From Nocardioides agri (GTDB lineage: Bacteria > Actinomycetota > Actinomycetes > Propionibacteriales > Nocardioidaceae): a stretch of 64,000 nucleotides of DNA. Every line of letters begins with the position of its first letter. Position 1 is the first letter of the stretch. Under the pieces are notes generated by a model, which saw only the letters and a program-made list of their open reading frames with translations, had not been told where the DNA came from and made no database searches. Shown piece by piece: positions 42,181 to 50,398 of this stretch. The stretch covers positions 809,708-873,707 of the forward strand of contig NZ_JACEIC010000002.1 in assembly GCF_013778305.1 (NCBI RefSeq), given 5' to 3'. Made by a program: the position numbers and the translations under genes.

Positions 42181-43290
42181 ATGAGCAAGCGTGCGCTGTT
42201 CAGCCTCTCCGCCGCGAACGACACCCTCGTGGTCGACACCGAGGGCGGTAAGTCCTCTGAGCTCACTAAGCTCGACTACCACAAGGACCCCGACTGGCTG
42301 ATCATCCACCGCCTGGACGCCGACGACTGGATGAAGGTCTCCTTCCCGACCTCGAGCCCGAGTGACGACGCCCACGTCCGCGGCCAGTTTGACTCCCTCC
42401 GAGTCCCTCCCGGCCACTCGTACCAGGCCTGTATCGTCCCTTCGGACTTCGACGTGGACTCCAAGACGCCTCCGCACGAGTGGTATGTCAACTACGACGA
42501 GGGCGAGGCGCCGCCGGAGCTAGTCACCGTCATCGCGCTCCGCAAGCGGCCCGAGGAGAGGGACCTCTACCACGAGGGCGACTCCAACACCTATGGCACG
42601 TACCACGAGCGCGTGGCCACGACACACAAGCCCGTTCTCGCGCACCTCTCCATCGGGCCATGGAAGCCACGGGATATCGGCGACGCTCGCCGAGCGCTTC
42701 CGACTCCAGTCGTGACCCAGGCACGAGGTCCACAGACCGGATTCTCGTTCACGCTCGAGGGACTCCTACCTGGAACCGACTATTACACGCTCCTGCTGTT
42801 GGTCGACGAGTTCGGCAACTGGCAATACGTCGAGGACTCTGTGACGACGCTTTCGCGGAAGGTCGAAGCCACCGTGGATGCCCTGTTCGTCCTCGACGAC
42901 GGTGACCTGCTGTCGAAAGGCGAGGCGTCCTGGGACTTCTATCTGCACACCGCGGGTGGACCGAGCACCAATAACCTCTCCTACAAGAACAGCAACATCG
43001 ACTCCGGGCACTTCGCGCGGCCAGACCCGGCCGGAACCGTCACGCTAGGCCCGTACACACCGCTACCGGAGAAGCCGCGCGTCTTCTTCGGGGTCACCGG
43101 CTGGCAGTACAACTCCGGGTCGTTCCCGTCCTACGGCGACGACCTCGCCATTGGCGAGCGAGAGATTCCGTGCCCGACGGGCAAGCACGAGAAAGTACAG
43201 AACCGGAAGGCGCAGGTTCAGGTGCGCGATACCGTCGGCGGGTCCTATGAGTTCCGCGTGGACTACACGTACTCGATCAAGTACCAGTAG
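42181..43290 (+). CDS. Hypothetical beta-rich protein
   Basis: 369 aa, no signal peptide. Alternates short hydrophobic strands and loops. Residues 130-220 (HKPVLAHLSIGPWKPRDIGD, GFSFTLEGLLPGTDYYTLLL, VDEFGNWQYVEDSVTTLSRK) look like a fibronectin type III module, with the L-x-P-x-T-x-Y hallmark LLPGTDYYTLLL. The last third (YTPLPEKPRVFFGVTGWQYN) is unrecognised. No relative known to me. A phage or secreted-effector origin is possible since the next gene is also an orphan. Confidence 0.55.
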   Translation: MSKRALFSLSAANDTLVVDTEGGKSSELTKLDYHKDPDWLIIHRLDADDWMKVSFPTSSPSDDAHVRGQFDSLRVPPGHSYQACIVPSDFDVDSKTPPHEWYVNYDEGEAPPELVTVIALRKRPEERDLYHEGDSNTYGTYHERVATTHKPVLAHLSIGPWKPRDIGDARRALPTPVVTQARGPQTGFSFTLEGLLPGTDYYTLLLLVDEFGNWQYVEDSVTTLSRKVEATVDALFVLDDGDLLSKGEASWDFYLHTAGGPSTNNLSYKNSNIDSGHFARPDPAGTVTLGPYTPLPEKPRVFFGVTGWQYNSGSFPSYGDDLAIGEREIPCPTGKHEKVQNRKAQVQVRDTVGGSYEFRVDYTYSIKYQ

Positions 43291-43505
43291 CACGGTGACC
43301 CGCCCGTCCCGGCCGGGGCGCGACGAACTCGCTCTCAGGTCAGGTAGCGGGAAGCGCCCTGGGTGTGCCAACTCGGACCGACGCGGTTCACCACAGTGCG
43401 GGATGCGAAGCGCTCCGACGCGGTGGTTGGCTGCCGGTATGGCTCGGACGGCCGCTCGGACTTCTGTCCGACGGCTGTCACTTTTCAAAAAAGGAAGAAC
43501 AACTC

Positions 43506-44105
43506 ATGTTGGTGTCGACCTTCCAAATAGGCAAGCAGTATCCAGGCCACCGGTTGCGCACCTACGAGTTGATGGTCGTCAACCTCGAACTTGTGCCCAT
43601 CGAATTCGCGGTCATCGCCCGCGCAAACGTGCAGACGTTGATCACGGATCGACCGCCGCTCGTCCTCCTGAACTGGCTGCACCCCACTGGGACTCTGTAT
43701 CCCGCAGAAGCGAAGGACGGGGAGGTGGTCGCCATCTCGACAGAAAGATTGGAACCCGGCGCAGCGAACATCGCACAACTGGAGTCAGTTGGGGACGTGT
43801 GGCACAGCGAACCGATCATCGGCTACGTCGAATTGCATGTCTTGCCCAGCCAAACCGGAGACGACCAATACCATCCGCCCCAAGTGGATCACGATGTGCG
43901 AGTACTCCTCAATGCCACAGAGCGGACCTACACAGCTCAATTGCCCTCGCCAGTCCCCGAGGAACAAGACCCGAAGCCGGACCTAACGATCGCCAGCGTC
44001 CCGCTGGCGGCGGGCCAGGCACTTCAGCAAATCCGACCCTGGTCGTCAAGCACCACGCGCGATCTGTTTCTGAAGAAGCTGCAGGACGACAGCGGCGACC
44101 GGTGA
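43506..44105 (+). CDS. Hypothetical protein of lower GC
   Basis: 199 aa. Mainly beta: LVSTFQIGKQYPGHRLRTYE, LMVVNLELVPIEFAVIARAN, GYVELHVLPSQTG. GGAAGAA lies 8 nt before the ATG, after AAAAAA. Codon choice (CAA, CCA, ATA, AAA) is visibly less GC-biased than in neighbours, which suggests recent gain. No family recognised. Confidence 0.55.
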   Translation: MLVSTFQIGKQYPGHRLRTYELMVVNLELVPIEFAVIARANVQTLITDRPPLVLLNWLHPTGTLYPAEAKDGEVVAISTERLEPGAANIAQLESVGDVWHSEPIIGYVELHVLPSQTGDDQYHPPQVDHDVRVLLNATERTYTAQLPSPVPEEQDPKPDLTIASVPLAAGQALQQIRPWSSSTTRDLFLKKLQDDSGDR

Positions 44106-44262
44106 TCAGTTGAACCGCCTCGGACCGGCTGGACGGACGCGAGAAGCCATGACACAGCCAAGCCGTCCCCCGCTAGCCTGCGTTCTGGAAGGTGCGTCTA
44201 TCCGCCGCGAATGGGGCGACCAGCAGTACCAGGGAAAGCGCGGCATGCTCAGCGGATCGGTA

Positions 44263-45417
44263 CTACCGGACGCCGAGGACGTCTCGGGCCACGATCTGCT
44301 TCATGATCTCGGTGGTGCCGCCGTAGATCGTCGTGACCCGGGTGTCCAGGTAGGCCCGGGCGATCGGGTACTCGAGCATGTAGCCGTAGCCCCCGAAGAG
44401 CTGCACGCACCGGTCGACGACGGTCTTGTGCATCTCGGTGGCCCACCACTTCGCCTGCGCTGCCTCGACCGCGGTCAGCTCACGGGCGTTGAGTCGCAGC
44501 ACCGCTTGGTCGACGTACGCCTGCGTGACGTCGAGCGCCGTCACCATCTCGGCGATCGCGAACTGGGTGTGCTGGAAGTCCGCCACCGTGCGGCCGAACG
44601 CCGCTCGCTCGCGCACGTAGTCGACCGTCCACGCGAGCGCCGCGCGGGCGCCGGCGCAGGCGGTAACCGCGATGCCGATCCGCTCCAGCGGGAGGTGCAC
44701 CATCAGCTGCCGCATGCCGTCGCCGACCTCGCTGAGCAGGTGGTCGTCGGTGAGCACGACGTCCGAGAAGGTGAGCTCCGCGGTGTCCTGCGCCTTGAGC
44801 CCGACCTTGTCGAGGTTGCGGCCGCGCTCGAAGCCCGGCATCCCGCGCTCGACCACGAAGAGGCTGAACGCCCGGCTGCCCGCCTCGGGTGACGGGTCCG
44901 TGCGAGCCACCACGACGACGAGGTCGCTGTTGATGCCGTTGGTGATGAACGTCTTCGCACCGTTGAGGATCCAGGCGTCGCCGTCTCGCCGGGCGGAGGT
45001 CCGGATGCCGCGCAGGTCCGATCCGGTGCCGGGCTCTGTCATCGCGATCGCGCCGATCAGCTCACCCGAGGTCAGCCCGGGCACCCACCGCGCCTCCTGC
45101 TCGGGGCCGGCCATGTCCACGACGTACGGCAGGGCGATGTCGGCGTGCACCGTCAGGCCCGAGGAGTACGACGTGGCGCCGACGCGTGCGCACTCCTCGA
45201 TGACCACGCACCGGAAGGCGTAGTCGTCCTCGAGCCCGAGCCCCAGGAGGCCGGCCTCCCCCGCCGCCAGCCACGGGTCCCGCGGGATGATCCCGGCGGC
45301 GTCCCACTCCTCGCCGTACGGCACGACCGCACGGGCGAGAAGGCCCCGGACAGTGGCACGGAGGTCCTCGTGGTCGTCGTCGAAGAACGGGCGCCGGGCC
45401 CACAGGTCCCTGGTCAT
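44263..45417 (-). CDS. Acyl-CoA dehydrogenase
   Basis: 384 aa. FAD flavoprotein that introduces a 2,3 double bond in acyl-CoA. Motifs: AIAMTEPGTGSDLRGIRTSA, WILNGAKTFITNGINSDLVV, ERAAFGRTVADFQHTQFAIA, and QLFGGYGYMLEYPIARAYLD with YGGTTEIMKQIVARDVLG; the last holds the region near the catalytic Glu in many members. ATG 45417, 6 bp after the thiolase stop. Its electron acceptor (ETF) is not in the window. Confidence 0.92.
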   Translation of the reverse strand: MTRDLWARRPFFDDDHEDLRATVRGLLARAVVPYGEEWDAAGIIPRDPWLAAGEAGLLGLGLEDDYAFRCVVIEECARVGATSYSSGLTVHADIALPYVVDMAGPEQEARWVPGLTSGELIGAIAMTEPGTGSDLRGIRTSARRDGDAWILNGAKTFITNGINSDLVVVVARTDPSPEAGSRAFSLFVVERGMPGFERGRNLDKVGLKAQDTAELTFSDVVLTDDHLLSEVGDGMRQLMVHLPLERIGIAVTACAGARAALAWTVDYVRERAAFGRTVADFQHTQFAIAEMVTALDVTQAYVDQAVLRLNARELTAVEAAQAKWWATEMHKTVVDRCVQLFGGYGYMLEYPIARAYLDTRVTTIYGGTTEIMKQIVARDVLGVR

Positions 45418-45422
45418 CGCCG

Positions 45423-46589
45423 TCAGACCCGCTCGACCAGGAGCGCGTTGGCGAGACCGCCCGCCTCGCACATCGTCTGCAGCCCGTAGCGGCCCCCGGT
45501 CGCCTCGAGGTGGTTGACCAACGTGGTGAGCAACCGGGTGCCGGAGGCGCCGAGCGGGTGGCCGAGCGCGATCGCGCCGCCACGTGGGTTGAGGCGCTCG
45601 GGGTCGGCGCGCAGCTCGGCGGCCCAGGCGAGGGGGACGCTGGCAAAGGCCTCGTTGACCTCGTAGGCGTCGACGTCGTCGATGGCGAGACCCGCGCGGT
45701 CGAGCACCTTGAGGGTCGCGGGGATCGGCGCGGTGAGCATCAGCCCCGGGTCGTCACCGGCGACGGAGAACGCGACCAGCCGGGCGCGCGGGCGGAGGCC
45801 GAGCCGCTCCGCGACCTCCTCCGCCATGACCAGGGCCGCCGAAGCGCCGTCGGTCAGCGGCGAGGAGTTGCCCGGCGTGATCCGCCAGTCCATCGCGGGG
45901 AAGCGCTCCTGCATCTCCGGCGTCGCGAATGCGGGCCGCAGCCCGGCGAGGCCCTCGACGGTCGTACCGGCCCGGACGGTCTCGTCGGCCGTCACCCCGC
46001 CGACCGACACGAGCTCGCCCGCGAACCCACCCGCCTCCGCCGTGGCCGCCGCGAGGCGGTGTGAGCGGGCGGCGTACGTGTCCAGGTCGTCGCGGGTCAA
46101 GCCCCATTTGTCGGCGACCAGCTCGGCGCACACGCCCTGGTGGAGCAGGCCCTCGGGGAAGCGGCGGGCGATCGCCGGTCCGTAGGGGTCCTCGCCCTGC
46201 ACGGCCGCGAACATCGGCACCCGGCTCATCGACTCCACGCCGGCCGCCACTGCCACGTCGTACGCACCGGCGATCACGCCCTGGGCGGCGAAGTGCACGG
46301 CCTGCTGGCTGGAGCCGCACTGCCGGTCGACGGTCGTGGCGGGCACAGTGTCCGGCCAGCCCGCGGCGAGCACGCCCTGGCGGCCGATGTTGAGGGCCTG
46401 CTGGCCGACCTGGCCGACGCAGCCGACGATCACGTCGTCGACGAGGGCGGGGTCCAGGTCCTGACGCTCGACCAGTGCGGAGAGCGTGATGGCGAGCAGG
46501 TCGACCGGGTGCCGGTCGGCGAGGGCGCCACCGGGCTTGCCCTTCCCGGACGGGGTGCGGACCAGGTCGACGACGACGGCGTTGCGCAT
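45423..46589 (-). CDS. Acetyl-CoA acyltransferase (thiolase)
   Basis: 388 aa. Cleaves 3-ketoacyl-CoA with CoA, or condenses. Nucleophile Cys in TTVDRQCGSSQQAVHFAAQG, then VNEAFASVPLAWAAE and GGAIALGHPLGASGTRLLTT with the histidine. The C-terminal site reads TMCEAGGLANALLVE where CxGGGQG is usual, a small but clear departure. First gene of a two-gene minus unit with the acyl-CoA dehydrogenase. The TTAGCGATCGCTAA palindrome lies 34 bp upstream. Confidence 0.92.
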   Translation of the reverse strand: MRNAVVVDLVRTPSGKGKPGGALADRHPVDLLAITLSALVERQDLDPALVDDVIVGCVGQVGQQALNIGRQGVLAAGWPDTVPATTVDRQCGSSQQAVHFAAQGVIAGAYDVAVAAGVESMSRVPMFAAVQGEDPYGPAIARRFPEGLLHQGVCAELVADKWGLTRDDLDTYAARSHRLAAATAEAGGFAGELVSVGGVTADETVRAGTTVEGLAGLRPAFATPEMQERFPAMDWRITPGNSSPLTDGASAALVMAEEVAERLGLRPRARLVAFSVAGDDPGLMLTAPIPATLKVLDRAGLAIDDVDAYEVNEAFASVPLAWAAELRADPERLNPRGGAIALGHPLGASGTRLLTTLVNHLEATGGRYGLQTMCEAGGLANALLVERV

Positions 46590-46622
46590 GAAATCTCCTC
46601 CCAGGGTGTTGCGCCACCCTAG

Positions 46623-46636
46623 TTAGCGATCGCTAA
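46623..46636. promoter_or_regulatory. Operator palindrome TTAGCGATCGCTAA (site 1)
   Basis: A perfect 14-bp palindrome between divergent thiolase and SDR genes. The same design, TTAGCGTTCGCTAA, lies at 56791-56804 near the XRE-TetR regulator gene. Confidence 0.7.
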
Positions 46637-46645
46637 ACTGTCCAC

Positions 46646-47416
46646 GTGAGCACTCCCACCGTCCTGGACTCCTTCCGGCTCGACGAACGCGTCGTCGTGA
46701 TCACCGGCGCCAGCTCCGGCCTCGGCGTCGGCTTCGCGCACGCCGTCGCCTCCGTGGGTGGGACGCTGGTGCTCGGCGCGCGGCGCGCCGAGCGCCTCGA
46801 GGAGGTGGCCGAGAAGCTCCGGGTGACCGGCGCGACCGTGCACGCCCGCGTCACCGACGTGACCGACCCCGCCGACTGCGACGCGCTCGCTGCGCTCGCG
46901 GTCGCCGAGCACGGCCGGGTCGACGTCCTGGTCAACAACGCGGGCGTCGGCGCCTCGGCGCCCGCACTGCGCGAGAGCACCGAGGACTTCCGCTCGGTCG
47001 TCGACGTCAACCTCAACGGCGCCTACTCGATGGCCCGCGCCTGCGCGCCGCACATGCCGCACGGCTCGTCGATCGTCAACATCGCCAGCGTCCACGGGCT
47101 CGTGGCGTCACGCTTCCCGCAGGCGCCGTACGCCGCCAGCAAGGCAGGCGTCATCGGGCTCACCCGCGACCTCGCCCAGCAGTGGTCGGGCCGCAAGGGC
47201 ATCCGCGTCAACGCGCTGTGCCCGGGCTACTTCGCCAGCGAGATGACGGCGTACGGCGAGGACGCGCTGCGGGCGATGGTCGCCGAGCACAGCCTGCTCG
47301 GCCGCTTCGGCGAGCAGGCCGAGCTGGACTCCGCCCTGCTCTTCCTGGCCAGCCCCGCCTCGTCGTACGTCACCGGCACCACGCTGGTCGTCGACGGCGG
47401 GATGACCGCGATCTGA
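46646..47416 (+). CDS. SDR-family oxidoreductase (FabG-like)
   Basis: 256 aa. NAD(P)-binding TGASSGLGVGFAHAVA, DVLVNNAGVGAS, catalytic Ser in SSIVNIASVHGLV and YxxxK in PYAASKAGVIGLT, and a classic C-terminus VTGTTLVVDGGMTAI. Probably oxidises a 3-hydroxyacyl-CoA or related alcohol in the acyl-CoA pathway. GTG 46646 lies 9 bp from the operator palindrome, so repression by blocking the start region is likely. Confidence 0.92.
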   Translation: MSTPTVLDSFRLDERVVVITGASSGLGVGFAHAVASVGGTLVLGARRAERLEEVAEKLRVTGATVHARVTDVTDPADCDALAALAVAEHGRVDVLVNNAGVGASAPALRESTEDFRSVVDVNLNGAYSMARACAPHMPHGSSIVNIASVHGLVASRFPQAPYAASKAGVIGLTRDLAQQWSGRKGIRVNALCPGYFASEMTAYGEDALRAMVAEHSLLGRFGEQAELDSALLFLASPASSYVTGTTLVVDGGMTAI

Positions 47417-47423
47417 CCGGGGC

Positions 47424-48638
47424 TCAGTCGGCCTGGAGCACCACGCCGTTGGCGGCCAGCTTGGCCCACTCGTCGTCGCCGACCCCGGCGAGCGTCGTCA
47501 GGACCTGGCGGGTGTCCCCGCCGAGCAGGGGGCCGGGCAGCGGTGCGCCCGGGTGGGTCCGGGAGAACTTCGGCACGATGCCGGTCGCGGGCACGGCGGT
47601 GCCGAACCGGTTGACCAGCTCGACGACCATGTCGCGCGCGGCGTACTGCGGGTCGGCGAGCATGTCAGCCGCGGTGTAGATCCGGCCTGCGGGCACCCCG
47701 TGCTCCTCCATCGCGGCCAGCAGCTCGTCGGCCGCCAGCGTGCGGGTCCAGTCGGCGATCATCCCGTCGATCTCGGCCATGTTGGCGCCGCGGGGCGCGT
47801 GCTCGGCGAAGCGCGGGTCGTCGGCCAGGTCGGGCCGGCCCATGGCGTCGCAGAGGCGACGGAAGACGGTGTCGGCGTTGGCCGCGATCAGCACCTCGGC
47901 GCCGTCGGAGGTCGGGTAGACGTTGGACGGTGAGACGCCCGGCAGCACCGACCCGGTGCGCCCGCGGGTGACACCCGCGATCGCGTGGTCGGCCATCGTC
48001 GACTCCATCAGGGCGGCGACGGCCTCGTAGATCGCGACGTCGACCTCCTGGCCGCGGCCGCTGGCGTGCCGCTCGTTGACCGCCGCGAGGGTGCCGATGA
48101 CCGCGAACATCGCGGCGAGAGAGTCGCCGAGGCTGATGCCCGACCGCGTCGGCGGCAGCTCGGGGTTGCCGGTCGTGTGCCGGATCCCACCCATCGCCTC
48201 GCCGATGCTGCCGAACCCCGCGTCGTTGGCGCGCGGTCCGGTCTGCCCGAAGCCGGAGACGTGCACCATGATCAGCCGCGGGTTGAGCGCGCTGAGGGTC
48301 GCGTAGTCGAGGCCCCACGTGACGAGCGTGCCGGGCCGGAAGTTCTCGAGCACCACGTCCACCTCGGTCGCCAGGCGCCGGATCAGGTCGCGGCCCTCCT
48401 CCTGGCGCAGGTCGATCGCGACCGAGCGCTTGTTGCGCGCGATCGACGGCCACCACAGGCTCTCGCCGTCGACGTTGACGCCCCAGCGGCGCATCGGGTC
48501 GCCCGAGGTCGTGGTCTCCACCTTGAGCACCTCGGCGCCGTAGTCACCGAGCAGCTGACCGGCGAAGGGGCCGGCGATGAAGCTGCCGAGCTCGAGCACG
48601 CGCAGCCCGCCGAGCGGGCCGGTGGGGGTCGTGGTCAC
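47424..48638 (-). CDS. CaiB/BaiF family III CoA-transferase
   Basis: 404 aa. Transfers CoA between carboxylic acids through a covalent Asp. N-terminal LGGLRVLELGSFIAGPFAGQ, LLGDYGAEVLKVE, SIARNKRSVAIDLRQEEGRD, and the active-site region GRGQEVDVAIYEAVAALMES with the Asp. Downstream VYPTSDGAEVLIAANADTVF. GTG 48638 is 6 bp from a GntR-type palindrome. Convergent with the SDR gene at a distance of 7 bp. Likely activates the incoming acid of this pathway. Confidence 0.9.
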   Translation of the reverse strand: MTTTPTGPLGGLRVLELGSFIAGPFAGQLLGDYGAEVLKVETTTSGDPMRRWGVNVDGESLWWPSIARNKRSVAIDLRQEEGRDLIRRLATEVDVVLENFRPGTLVTWGLDYATLSALNPRLIMVHVSGFGQTGPRANDAGFGSIGEAMGGIRHTTGNPELPPTRSGISLGDSLAAMFAVIGTLAAVNERHASGRGQEVDVAIYEAVAALMESTMADHAIAGVTRGRTGSVLPGVSPSNVYPTSDGAEVLIAANADTVFRRLCDAMGRPDLADDPRFAEHAPRGANMAEIDGMIADWTRTLAADELLAAMEEHGVPAGRIYTAADMLADPQYAARDMVVELVNRFGTAVPATGIVPKFSRTHPGAPLPGPLLGGDTRQVLTTLAGVGDDEWAKLAANGVVLQAD

Positions 48639-48643
48639 GCCGG

Positions 48644-48657
48644 AATTGTACACAATC
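48644..48657. promoter_or_regulatory. GntR operator candidate 1
   Basis: AATTGTACACAATC, arms ATTGT and ACAAT with AC in the centre. Immediately upstream of the CoA-transferase start. Confidence 0.62.
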
Positions 48658-48707
48658 TGGCGTGGACGTCGATCGATCTCACCGGCGCCGGTCGATCGTG
48701 CACCTAA

Positions 48708-48720
48708 GATGCACACAATC
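48708..48720. promoter_or_regulatory. GntR operator candidate 2
   Basis: GATGCACACAATC, one base shorter than the consensus in the first half-site. 32 bp before the GntR start; suggests autoregulation. Confidence 0.5.
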
Positions 48721-48752
48721 GACCGGCACCGAGACCGAAACGGAGCAGAGCC

Positions 48753-49460
48753 GTGGCCACCCGCAGAGGCACCACGCAGTCGGCGTACCAGCAGATCCGG
48801 CGGGCGATCGTCGAGGGCCGCTACAAGCCCGGGCAGCGCCTGGTGGAGCAGCGCATCGGGGAGGAGTTCGAGCTCTCCCGCACGCCGGTACGCGAGGCCC
48901 TGCGCCAGCTCGAGGCCGAGGGACTCGTCCACCACGAGGCCAACCGCGGCGCCGTCGTCCGCGGCGTCACGGTCGAGGAGGTCGCCGACCTCTACGACCT
49001 GCGGGCCCGGCTGGAGGGGTACGCCGCGGAGCTCGCTGCCCTGCGGATCGAGCCACCAGAGCTCGACCGACTCGATGCCGGCATCGTCGCCTTCGGCGCC
49101 GCTCTCGCCGCCACGTGGGACGACGAGCTCGAGCAGCTGCGCGCGATCGACGCCGCCAACCGCGAGGTGCACGGCGCGATCCTGACCGGGGCTCACCACG
49201 AGCGCCTCGCCCGGCTGCTGGAGCGCACGGTCGACGTGCCGCTGGTCTTCCAGGCGTTCCGGCAGTTCGACCGCGCGCAGACCGAGCGGTCACACCTCTT
49301 CCACCAGCTCATCCGCGACTCGATCGCCGCCGGCGACGGGCAGCGAGCCTCCTCGCTGATGTTCGAGCACATCATGCTCGGCCGCGATGTGCTGCTCGAC
49401 CACCTGGCCAGGATCGACGCCGGGGTCGACGACCTCTTCTCGACCGGTCAGGCGGAGTAG
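48753..49460 (+). CDS. GntR-family regulator (FadR-type, FCD domain)
   Basis: 235 aa. Winged HTH: SAYQQIRRAIVEGRYKPGQR, LVEQRIGEEFELSRTPVREA, LRQLEAEGLVHHEANRGAVV. C-terminal FCD domain with YDLRARLEGYAAELAALR, DAANREVHGAILTGAHHERL (metal His pattern) and HQLIRDSIAAGDGQRASSLM. FCD proteins bind small acids or acyl-CoA; such a ligand would fit this gene cluster. GTG 48753 is preceded by GGAG. Five similar palindromes lie in intergenic regions between 48.6 and 53.7 kb. Confidence 0.9.
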   Translation: MATRRGTTQSAYQQIRRAIVEGRYKPGQRLVEQRIGEEFELSRTPVREALRQLEAEGLVHHEANRGAVVRGVTVEEVADLYDLRARLEGYAAELAALRIEPPELDRLDAGIVAFGAALAATWDDELEQLRAIDAANREVHGAILTGAHHERLARLLERTVDVPLVFQAFRQFDRAQTERSHLFHQLIRDSIAAGDGQRASSLMFEHIMLGRDVLLDHLARIDAGVDDLFSTGQAE

Positions 49461-50341
49461 GCCGGGAAGCCACCCGCCCGCGCCAGCTGCCCGGGCACGG
49501 TCTCGCCCAGCACGCCGCTCAACCACCGGGCGGTGCCGATCAACCGCTCGAGGTCGACGCCGGTCCCGACGCCACTGCGGTCGAGCAGGTAGACGAGGTC
49601 CTCGGTCGCGATGTTGCCGGTCGCGTCGGGCGCGAACGGGCAGCCGCCGATGCCACCGGTCGACGCGTCGAGCACGGTGACGCCGGCGTCGAGCGCGGCG
49701 ACGGCGTTGGCGTAGCCGGTGTTCCGGGTGTTGTGGAAGTGGCAGCGCAGCACGGCGCCGGGCGCCGCGGCCGCGACGCCCCCGGCCAGCCGGGACACCT
49801 GGGCCGGAACGCCGACCCCGATCGTGTCGGCCAGCGCGATCTCGTCGACCCCGAAGGCGTGCACCTGGCGGGCCAGCTCGACCACGGTCGTCTCCGGCAC
49901 CTCGCCCTCGAACGGGCAGCCGAAGGCGGTGGCCAGGGTGACCGACAGGCCGAGCCCGGCGGCCCGGGACTCCTCGGCCAGGTCCCCGACCACCTGCACG
50001 GAGTCGGCCACCGACATCCCCTGGTTGCGCCGGCTGAAGGTCTCCGAGGCGACGACGACGCAGTTGACCTCGTCGACCCCGGCCGCCAGGGCGCGGTCGA
50101 ACCCGCGCCGGTTGAGCACCAGGCCGATGTAGGACACGTCGGCACGGCGCGGGACGCCGGCCATCACGGCCTCGGCGTCCGCCATCTGCGGCACCCGCTG
50201 CGGGTGCACGAAGCTGGTCGCCTCGATGCGCCGGAGGCCGGCGTCGATGCTCCGCGAGATCAGCTCGATCTTGTCCTCGGTGGACACGAGCACCTGCTCG
50301 TTCTGGAGCCCGTCGCGGGGCCCCACCTCGATGATCTCCAC
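49448..50341 (-). CDS. Hydroxymethylglutaryl-CoA lyase-like enzyme
   Basis: 297 aa. TIM-barrel HMGL family: EIIEVGPRDGLQNEQVLVST, IEATSFVHPQRVPQMADAEA, VSVTLATAFGCPFEG-like LSVTLATAFGCPFEGEVPET, ADTIGVGVPAQV, CHFHNTRNTGYANAVAALDA, and GIGGCPFAPDATGNIATEDL with the catalytic Cys. It cleaves 3-hydroxy-3-methyl-type acyl-CoA to acetyl-CoA or pyruvate plus a keto compound. GTG 50341 has AGGAGG 5 nt upstream. No carboxylase is nearby, so leucine itself is unlikely to be the substrate. Confidence 0.9.
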   Translation of the reverse strand: MEIIEVGPRDGLQNEQVLVSTEDKIELISRSIDAGLRRIEATSFVHPQRVPQMADAEAVMAGVPRRADVSYIGLVLNRRGFDRALAAGVDEVNCVVVASETFSRRNQGMSVADSVQVVGDLAEESRAAGLGLSVTLATAFGCPFEGEVPETTVVELARQVHAFGVDEIALADTIGVGVPAQVSRLAGGVAAAAPGAVLRCHFHNTRNTGYANAVAALDAGVTVLDASTGGIGGCPFAPDATGNIATEDLVYLLDRSGVGTGVDLERLIGTARWLSGVLGETVPGQLARAGGFPAYSA

Positions 50342-50379
50342 GGCTACCTCCTGGACTGTGGTGGCACCATCGTACGCAC

Positions 50380-50391
50380 ATTGCATACAAT
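50380..50391. promoter_or_regulatory. GntR operator candidate 3
   Basis: ATTGCATACAAT between the divergent HMG-CoA-lyase-like and APH genes; 7 bp from the APH start. Confidence 0.62.
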
Positions 50392-50398
50392 CTGATTC

